Assembly: GCA_035650655.1 (NCBI GenBank)
Contig: DASRHG010000086.1
Span: 1-8,360 of the forward strand
DNA length: 8,360 nt
Source: DASRHG01 sp035650655
GTDB lineage: Bacteria; Desulfobacterota; Binatia; DP-6
Reading direction: 5' to 3'
Shown: positions 1 through 5,029 of the stretch, piece after piece
Numbering within the stretch: the stretch's first letter is position 1
How the letters are laid out: every line of letters starts with the position of its first letter
Notes under the pieces: model-generated
Seen by the model: only the letters and a program-made list of their open reading frames with translations
Database searches by the model: none
What the model was told of the DNA's origin: nothing
Program-made: the position numbers and the translations under genes

Positions 1-16
1 CACCACGCCTACCCGC

Positions 17-226
17 TCAAATCTGCCAAAAGCCGGAGGCTCCGAGCGTCGGGAGCCCGTCAGCGATGGAAAACGTGACGCCGGGAAGGTCCTTGAGGCA
101 GGTAAAGCTGAACCCGAGCCGAAGATCGACGGACGCCTGACCCCATTGGTTGTCTTCCAGCATGGGGTCGGAAGCGATGTCCCCTTGCTGAACCGCCTTT
201 CGCAGGTCGGGTTGGGAAAGGATCAA
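17..226 (-). pseudogene. dcd: Truncated dCTP deaminase-like N-terminus
   Basis: The 69-residue frame opens with MILSQPDLRKAV and contains QWGQASVDLRLGFSF, the N-terminal signature of the dCTP deaminase/dUTPase trimeric family (compare S-D-R-D-L and SVDLRLG in Dcd). It continues to a segment (ADGLPTLGASGFW) that also looks family-like. Intact members, which deaminate dCTP to dUTP for dTMP synthesis, are roughly 170-190 residues and carry the catalytic and nucleotide-binding residues in the second half. Here the frame stops at TGA (19-17), so those residues are absent. With only 16 bp left before the window edge, a nonsense mutation and a frameshift cannot be told apart; a frameshifted continuation could lie outside. 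The start is TTG at 226-224, because TGA lies four codons upstream in frame; no Shine-Dalgarno sequence is visible. GC content by hand count is about 62% over 1-220, lower than the ~73% of a sampled line further in, which could mean a different origin. Family assignment is fairly confident; pseudogene status is likely. Confidence 0.6.
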
Positions 227-297
227 GCGGCGCGCTCATGCGAGTGAGACGCCTGCGCGCGGGCGCGTACGCACGTCCTCGCATCTACGGCCCCACC

Positions 298-865
298 TCA
301 CGCCGGAATCCGTGGCATCCCGAGCGCCGCGCGCGGTGGATGCCAGCGCTCGGGCTCCGGCAGCTCGCACCCCGGCGGGAACTCGAGCAGCTCGAACGTC
401 GTCCCCGCGGCCGTCTCCGTCTGGAAGTACGCGACCTGCACGCCACGCCACTCGCACTTCTGGAGCGGCAGGAACCCGCGCGCGACGAGCTCCGCGCGGG
501 CCTGGTCGAAGGTGCGCCCGCAGGGCCGGATCGCGACGTGCTGGACGCCGGCGCCGTGGCGGTCGAGGAACTCGCGGTAGACGCTCGGGCCCGCGAGCGG
601 CTGAATCACCTCCCAGTCGAAGCCGCTCGTCCACGCGAGCGCGACGCACATGCTCAACTCGACGGGCTTCCCGCGGACGCGCCTCGAGTGCAGCTCGGGG
701 GGCGCGTGGTCCTGCATCCACCCGGGGGCCGATGCCGAGGTGATCGGCGCAGGCGCGCACCATCCCGTCCAGGTCGTCGGTCGCGACGCCGAGCTGGATC
801 GGGTCGTCGACGAGCGCCGTCCCGAGGACACGGTCGCGGACGCGCGTGTCGGGGAAGCAGATCAC
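298..865 (-). pseudogene. VOC-superfamily (glyoxalase/epimerase-like) protein, frameshifted
   Basis: Two overlapping minus frames together make one VOC-fold protein of about 188 residues. The first (GTG at 865) gives DDPIQLGVATDDLDGMVRAC...HLGIGP, the opening strand-helix of a VOC module. The second gives GWMQDHAPPELHS... and then GAGVQHVAI, the FDQARAELVARGF helix, and FELLEFPPGCELPEPE, ending at TGA 300-298. The frames join at a run of five G at 724-728 (CCCCC on the coding strand); deleting one C gives a continuous reading GIGP-GWM. The pattern IQLGV / VQHVAI / FELLEFP fits the VOC metal-site positions, with Gln in the first position. Relatives include methylmalonyl-CoA epimerase-like and dioxygenase-like proteins; substrate cannot be assigned. 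The N-terminus is uncertain, since the first ~20 residues look unlike the family and overlap the divergent amidohydrolase fragment by 20 bp. The shift could be a real mutation or a homopolymer sequencing error. Confidence 0.7.
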
Positions 866-1589
866 GAATCACCAGGGGCTCGAGGACTCCCTCCCGACGG
901 AGCTCGGGTGGCCGCCCGGACAGTGTGCCGTCCTCGTGAAGACGCGCGAGGACCTGATCGAGGCCGTGCGCCTGCAGGTGAAGGAGGAGGTGGACGCGAT
1001 CAAGGTGTCGGGCTCGAACGACAACCTGATCACGCCCGACGCCCTCGGCTCGGCCGCCTTCACCTTCGAGGAGTTCAAGACGATCGCCGACGAGACGCAC
1101 CGCCTCGGCAAGCTCTCGACCGTCCACGCGCGCTCCTGCGACGCCGCGCGGGACGCGGCCCGCGCAGGCTTCGACATGATCTTCCACGCCTCCTACATCG
1201 ACGACGCCGGCATCGAGGCGTGCCTCGCGAACGAGTGCGTCATCAACCCGACGCTCACGCTGCTCGTGAACCTGCTCGACGCGAGCCAGGGCCGCGCCGG
1301 CGCGTCGGGCCTCGCCGCGTTCCAGCGCGAGGTCGACGCCGCGGCCAGGAACCTCCGGCGCGCCTACGACCTCGCGGACGTGCTCGTCGTCCCCGGCGAT
1401 CCGACGAAGGACATCCGCCTCCTCCAGCGCCCGAAGTCCTTCGACTACGTCTTCAAGGGCGGCGCGCCCGTCGACCGGACGCCGCAGCCCGAGCGCGTGC
1501 GGCGCTGGTACGAGCGGCAGAAGACGTTCCTCGCCGGGCTCTGGGTGTACGACGAGGAGACCGGGCAGGGGAACGCTCGTCCAGTAGCC
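846..1589 (+). pseudogene. Metal-dependent amidohydrolase remnant (N-terminal and internal deletions)
   Basis: From GTG 846 the frame matches the middle and end of an imidazolonepropionase-like amidohydrolase (TIM-barrel, metal-dependent hydrolase group A). Visible elements are KEEVDAIKVSGS (candidate carboxylated Lys at residue 53), the helix FTFEEFKTIADETHRLGK, TVHARS (His94), MIFHASYID (His114) and INPTLTLLV. The C-terminal LADVLVVPGDPTKDI strand is followed by a tail ending near YDEETGQG. Two parts are missing. The N-terminal region with the HxH metal motif is absent. So is the block normally lying between the RRAYD helix and LADVLVV, which carries the conserved Asp (GTDSG-type) and the HA.E helix; here AYD (to 1370) joins LAD (from 1371) directly and in frame, a loss of perhaps 75-90 codons. 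Without HxH and Asp the site cannot bind metals normally, so hydrolase activity is not expected. No stop separates it from the GntR fragment; the same frame runs on to 1709, so a gene caller would report one 287-residue chimeric protein. Confidence 0.75.
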
Positions 1590-1683
1590 ATGACGCCGGA
1601 GCTCGCCGCCGCCTCGCACGTCCCGCTGCCCGAGCAGGTCTACCAGCAGCTCCGGCGCGCGATCCTGAACGGGGTCTTCGCGC
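1590..1683 (+). pseudogene. N-terminal stub of a GntR-family regulator
   Basis: ATG 1590 opens MTPELAAASHVPLPEQVYQQ followed by LRRAILNGVFAP. This is the first helix of the GntR winged-helix DNA-binding domain (the family pattern is L-x-x-Q-V-Y-x-x-L-R-x-A-I-L-x-G-x-x-x-P-G). Only about 31 residues remain; the recognition helix, the wing and the whole effector-binding (FCD-type) domain are absent. The sequence switches to FAH-family coding at about 1682 in another frame, and the GntR frame stops at 1707-1709 after meaningless residues (SRSSRRR). It is fused in frame to the end of the amidohydrolase, with the ATG directly after its last plausible codons and no clear ribosome binding site. An intact version would probably have been the local regulator of the catabolic genes on either side; this stub cannot bind DNA as a GntR protein. 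The family call rests on a short but characteristic stretch. Confidence 0.65.
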
Positions 1684-2228
1684 CTTCACGAAGTTCCCGG
1701 AGACGGTGATCGGGACGGGCGAGGTCGTGCGCTGCCCCGAGGGCCTCGGGCGGGCGCTCGACTACGAGGCCGAGCTGGCCGTCGTCATCGGACGCGCGGG
1801 ACGGGCCATTCCGCGCGAACGCGCCTGCGCGCACGTCTTCGGCTACGCGATCGCCAACGACGTGACGGCGCGCGACCTCCAGAAGAAGCACGTGCAGTGG
1901 TTCCTCGGGAAATCGGCCGACGGCTTCTGCCCCTTCGGCCCGTGGATCACGACCGCCGACGAGGTCGACGCCGGAAACCTGGAGACTCCGCTGCTGGGTG
2001 AACGGGGAGCTGCGGCAGCAGGCGAACACGCGGGACCTCGTCTTCGACGTCCCGACGCTGATCGCGACCATCTCGGAGGGGATCCGCCTCCTGCCCGGCG
2101 ACATCATCTCGACCGGGACGCCGGCCGGCGTGGGGATCGGCTTCGACCCGCCGCGCTTCCTCGCCCGCGGGGACGTCGTGCGGATCGAGATCGAGGGGCT
2201 CGGCCGGCTCGAGAACGCGATCGGCTAG
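1682..2228 (+). pseudogene. Fumarylacetoacetate hydrolase-family protein, truncated and frameshifted
   Basis: The frame starting near 1682 reads FTKFPETVIGTGEVV, LDYEAELAVVIGRAGRAI, FGYAIANDVTARDLQKKHVQ, then GKSADGFCPFGPWI. These are the hallmark segments of the FAH fold, with acidic metal ligands in the YEAE region and in NDVTARD. From about 1983 coding moves to another frame: LRCWVNGELRQQANTRDLVF, then LPGDIISTGTPAGVGIGFDP, ending ENAIG-TAG at 2226-2228. Removing one G of the GG at 1981-1982 restores NL-RLRCWVNGE, the normal family sequence, so this is a one-base insertion. The N-terminal roughly 60-100 residues before FTKFPET are missing and replaced by the GntR stub. Family members cleave C-C bonds in acylpyruvates or isomerise and decarboxylate aromatic-degradation intermediates; the substrate here is unknown. 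The core motifs are well preserved, so damage appears recent. Its stop overlaps the stop of the convergent methyltransferase. Confidence 0.8.
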
Positions 2229-3076
2229 GCCGCCGGCGTCCGCGCGACGAGGATCGCAGCGGGATAGGTGAACCGGATCGTGTCCCCGTGGCGCCGCGCG
2301 CCGACGCCCATCCCGTCGGTCGCGAGCGCGTCGGCGAAGAGCCGGCGGACGCGGTCGGCGTCACCCGGCAGCGGGAACGAGCGCGAGAGCATCCCCTCGA
2401 CGTCGGAGGGGATGCCGGTCGGCGTGACGGCGGGGTCGGGGAGGCCGGCCGCGTCGAAGAGGGCCACGAGCTCCGCGAGGGTGAGCGCGCGCGCGTGCGA
2501 CGGATCGGCGAGCTTCGCCATCAGGTTGAAGGTGGCGGCCTTCGCCGGGTCCGGCGACACGGCGAGGTCGCACACGACGACGCGCCCGCCGGGCGCGCAG
2601 ACGCGACGCATCTCGCGGAGCACGGCGTCCGGGTCGGGGAAGTGGTGGAACGCGAAGCGCGAGACGACGAGCGAGAACGCGGCGTCGGGGAAGGGCAGGG
2701 GCAGCACGTCGCCGACGCGCCACGACACGTTCCGGACGCCGTGCTCCGCCGCGATCGTCTCCGCGCGCTCGATCATCGCGGGCGTCACGTCGACGCCCGT
2801 GGCGTGGCGGGCGACGCGGGCGAAGGCGATCGTCACGAGCCCGGGGCCGCACGCGACGTCGAGCACCGTGTCGTCCGTCCGCGCGCCCGCGGCCGCGACG
2901 AGGACCCGGAGCGCCTCCTCGTCGCGGATGCCGGGGGCGTTCGAGAACGGCACCGCCTGGAGCGTGAACTGCTCGACGACGAGATCGCGGTGCGACGCCA
3001 CGGTCGGCGTGTACACCGAAGTCGGCGTGCGCCGCGAGACCGCCGGTTTCGCCGAGCGTGGAGCCGTCGGAGCCAC
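2225..3076 (-). CDS. Class I SAM-dependent methyltransferase (UbiE/COQ5-like)
   Basis: The 283-residue protein has the Rossmann-like class I methyltransferase core. Motif I is VLDVACGPG (residues 71-79), which binds S-adenosylmethionine. The acidic ribose-binding strand end is GVDVTPAMIERAE (from 94). GDVLPLPFPDAAFSLVVSR and the FHHFPDP segment run from 122 to 149, and RRVCAPGGRVVVCD (157-170) is the post-motif beta strand. This pattern matches the Methyltransf_11/UbiE group acting on small molecules, often quinones or lipids; the acceptor cannot be told. The given start is GTG 3076, 15 bp after the ligase stop. The first ~25 residues look unlike the family, and GTG at 3001 (VASHRDLVVEQF) or 3016 is an equally possible start; none has a clear Shine-Dalgarno sequence. 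It is very likely co-transcribed with the upstream ligase, so it may modify the ligase product or a pathway partner. TAG 2227-2225 shares the CTAG with the FAH gene stop. Confidence 0.88.
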   Translation of the reverse strand: MAPTAPRSAKPAVSRRTPTSVYTPTVASHRDLVVEQFTLQAVPFSNAPGIRDEEALRVLVAAAGARTDDTVLDVACGPGLVTIAFARVARHATGVDVTPAMIERAETIAAEHGVRNVSWRVGDVLPLPFPDAAFSLVVSRFAFHHFPDPDAVLREMRRVCAPGGRVVVCDLAVSPDPAKAATFNLMAKLADPSHARALTLAELVALFDAAGLPDPAVTPTGIPSDVEGMLSRSFPLPGDADRVRRLFADALATDGMGVGARRHGDTIRFTYPAAILVARTPAA

Positions 3077-3091
3077 CGGCGGGCGACTCGA

Positions 3092-4714
3092 CTATCCACC
3101 AGGGCCGAACCGCGCCCGGAGCACGTCCTTCCGCACCTTGCCGGTCGCGTTCCGCGGCAGCTCGTCCAGCAGCTCCACCTGCTCGGGAATCTTCTGGCGC
3201 ATGACGCCGCGGCCCTCCATGAACGCGCGGACGGCCGCGACGTCGAGCGCGCCCGCGCCCGGGCGCAGCACGACGCACGCGCACACGCGCTCGCCGCGCT
3301 CGGCGTCCGGCACGCCGATCACCGCGACGTCGGCGACCGCCGGGTGCGCGGCGAGCTCGTCCTCGATGCCCTTCGCCGAGAGGTTCTCGCCCTTGCGGAT
3401 GATGACGTCCTTCCGCCGCCCGGTGATGCGGACGAAGCCGTCGGCGTCCACGACCGCGAGGTCGCCCGTCCGGAAGAAGCCGTCCGTGGTGAACGCGACG
3501 TTGAGCGCGGGGTCGAGGTAGCCGACGCAGAGCTGCGGGCCGTAGGCCTCGACCTCGCCCTCGACGCCCGCCGGAACCGGCCGCCCCGCGTCGTCCACGA
3601 GGCGCGCGATGCAGCCGGGTGCCGGGCGCCCGTCCGTCCCGAACCGCTTCTCCTCCGGGTCCTCGCGCCGGCCCGAGGTGAACATCGGGCACTCGGTCAT
3701 GCCGTAGGAGCGGTACACGGCGGCGTCCGGGAAGCGGCGCGCCGTTTCTCGCATGAGCGCGGGCGAGACGTCCGCGGCGCCCGAGCCGCTCGAGCGGACG
3801 CTCCGCACCTTCTCCGGGGCGAAGCTCGGCGCGGCGAAGATCGCCTGGAGGACCGCGGGCGGACCGCCCGCGCCGGTGACGGCGTAGCGCTCGATCAGGT
3901 CGACGGCGAGCGCCGGGTCGAACGCGTCCATGAACACGGCGCTCGAGCCGTGCGTCACGGGGAGCTGCACGAAGAGGAGGACGCCGCCGATGTGCGTCAG
4001 CGGGAACTGGAGGAGCGCGCGCTCGTCGGGACGTGCGCCGTGCATCGCGGCGTGGACGTGGATCAGCGCGCCCGCCGTCGACGGCGTGTGCAGCACGCCC
4101 TTCGGGTCGGCCGTCGTGCCGGAGGTGTAGAAGAGCATCGACACGTCGTGCGGGCCGTGCGGCGAGGGCGGGAGCGGCGCGGGCGGGTCGTCCTCCAGCG
4201 CCTCGAGCGCGCGCATGCCGGCGCCCGGCGCGGCGCGCACGGTGAGGACGTGCTCGAGATCCGGCGCGGCGCCGCGGACGGCGGCCGCGAGCTCGCGGTG
4301 GTCGACGCCGCGGACGGCGCCCGGCACGACGAGCGCCCGCGTGCGCGCCTCCCGGCAGACGAACGCAACCTCGCGCTCGCGGTAGATGCCGATGATGGGG
4401 TTCGACACCGCACCGACGCGGTCGATCGCGACCGCGAGCGCCGCGCCCTCGAACCAGTTCGGGAGCTGCCACGAGACGACGTCGCCGCGCCCGAGACCCA
4501 GGCGGCGGAGCGCGACCGCCATGCGGGTCGCGCGCCTCTCGAGATCGGCGAAGGTGTGGGACCGCGCACCGTCGCGCGTCGCCTCGACGACGAAGACGCA
4601 GTCGGGCGTCGCCCGCGCGCGCCGCGTTGCGAGCGTCGAGAGCGGCGGCTGCGGCCACTCCCCCCGTGCCTCGTGGCCGGCGCGGCGCGCGTCCGGGGGG
4701 CGGGTCGCCTGCAC
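3092..4714 (-). CDS. AMP-forming acyl-CoA synthetase / ligase
   Basis: This 540-residue protein is a full-length class I adenylate-forming enzyme that activates a carboxylic acid with ATP and couples it to CoA. Core motifs are all present: the P-loop FYTSGTTADPKGV (195-207), YRSYGMTE (334-341), DGFFRTGDLAVVDADGFV (411-428), the hinge GRRKDVIIRKGENL (432-445), and the C-terminal catalytic lysine in LPRNATGKVRKDVL (Lys526). Length is normal for the family, with no visible lesion. The overall look resembles ligases of the cyclohexanecarboxylate-CoA/medium-chain or steroid-acid type, but the acid substrate cannot be read with confidence. The start is GTG 4714-4712; the frame stays open upstream and no strong Shine-Dalgarno sequence is seen, so a slightly different start is possible. 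A 7-bp inverted repeat with a 1-base centre covers the start codon. The methyltransferase follows 15 bp after its TAG (3094-3092), suggesting a two-gene operon. Confidence 0.93.
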   Translation of the reverse strand: MQATRPPDARRAGHEARGEWPQPPLSTLATRRARATPDCVFVVEATRDGARSHTFADLERRATRMAVALRRLGLGRGDVVSWQLPNWFEGAALAVAIDRVGAVSNPIIGIYREREVAFVCREARTRALVVPGAVRGVDHRELAAAVRGAAPDLEHVLTVRAAPGAGMRALEALEDDPPAPLPPSPHGPHDVSMLFYTSGTTADPKGVLHTPSTAGALIHVHAAMHGARPDERALLQFPLTHIGGVLLFVQLPVTHGSSAVFMDAFDPALAVDLIERYAVTGAGGPPAVLQAIFAAPSFAPEKVRSVRSSGSGAADVSPALMRETARRFPDAAVYRSYGMTECPMFTSGRREDPEEKRFGTDGRPAPGCIARLVDDAGRPVPAGVEGEVEAYGPQLCVGYLDPALNVAFTTDGFFRTGDLAVVDADGFVRITGRRKDVIIRKGENLSAKGIEDELAAHPAVADVAVIGVPDAERGERVCACVVLRPGAGALDVAAVRAFMEGRGVMRQKIPEQVELLDELPRNATGKVRKDVLRARFGPGG

Positions 4715-4725
4715 GGGACCCGTGC
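4711..4725. promoter_or_regulatory. Inverted repeat over the ligase start codon
   Basis: The sequence gcacggg-a-cccgtgc is a perfect 7-bp inverted repeat with a one-base centre and overlaps the GTG start codon (4714-4712) of the acyl-CoA ligase. It could be a repressor operator or influence initiation. The symmetry is seen directly; any function is inference, and short GC-rich inverted repeats arise easily in DNA of this composition. Confidence 0.25.
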
Positions 4726-4735
4726 CTAGGAGCGC

Positions 4736-4758
4736 GACTCGAGACGGCGTCTCGGGTC
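4736..4758. promoter_or_regulatory. 10-bp inverted repeat with 3-base loop
   Basis: Arms gactcgagac (4736-4745) and gtctcgggtc (4749-4758) flank ggc. Plus-strand RNA would give ten base pairs with one G-U pair; on the minus strand one pair is an A-C mismatch. It lies 22-44 bp upstream of the ligase start, a usual position for an operator or a 5' untranslated hairpin. Its right arm contains tctcgggt, which recurs at 4887-4894 in the palindrome further upstream. Function is inferred only. Confidence 0.35.
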
Positions 4759-4874
4759 GGGGAGGACGGGCGTGCGGCGGGAGAGGGACGGGCGGACGCC
4801 GTGCGGCGCCCGCTCGGCTGGCCGGGTGCGGATCGCGCGTACCGCCAACGGTTCGCCCCTCGCGTCCGGGCCCG

Positions 4875-4894
4875 ACCCGAGATGCATCTCGGGT
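4875..4894. promoter_or_regulatory. Perfect 20-bp palindrome
   Basis: acccgagatgcatctcgggt reads identically on both strands over 20 bases, centred on ATGCAT. It lies about 135 bp past the end of the lyase-like gene and about 160 bp upstream of the ligase start, on the promoter side of the ligase operon. A dimeric repressor or activator site is the simplest reading. As RNA it could form an 8-bp stem with a UGCA tetraloop, but no U tract follows on either strand, so a terminator is less likely. The half-site tctcgggt also occurs at 4750-4757. Confidence 0.45.
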
Positions 4895-5029
4895 GGATGT
4901 CCTAGCCGAACCCGCCGCGGCGGTCCACGGCCGGCGCCGGCGGGCAGGGGGTCGAGCTTCCGTGCCGACCGCCGACCCGGGAGCGCGGTGTGGTACGACC
5001 GGCGAACCGACCCGGTACCCGCCGCCGCG

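Larger units (their letters stand above)
4715..5029. other. Intergenic region upstream of the ligase operon
   Basis: About 315 bp separate the stop of the secreted lyase-like gene (5030) from the ligase start (4714), both read on the minus strand. No open frame here resembles a protein family; the frames crossing it are low-complexity Arg/Ala/Gly/Pro translations. The region holds several inverted repeats: 4711-4725, 4736-4758, a perfect 20-bp palindrome at 4875-4894 and a GC-only 12-bp palindrome at 4912-4923. It probably contains the ligase promoter and possibly the transcription end of the lyase-like gene. No T-rich tract follows any hairpin on the minus strand, so a classical intrinsic terminator is not evident, and I could not pick a convincing -35/-10 pair. 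Confidence 0.5.

Noticed and set aside
724..728. Programmed ribosomal frameshifting in the VOC gene
   Set aside because: No downstream hairpin or typical slippery heptamer was found, and neighbouring genes are also broken, so mutation or sequencing error is simpler.
650..4729. A 1359-codon open frame on the plus strand
   Set aside because: Its translation is mostly Arg/Ala/Asp/Gly repeats mirroring the minus-strand genes; only the stretch near 1682-1981 (the FAH segment) is real. The length is a by-product of high GC.
4912..4923. Palindrome ccgccgcggcgg
   Set aside because: It consists only of G and C in very GC-rich DNA; symmetry of this length is expected by chance.
4992..5019. Possible terminator hairpin just after the lyase-like gene (ggtac ... 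gtacc)
   Set aside because: Only five outer pairs with a poorly pairing interior and no T tract on the minus strand.
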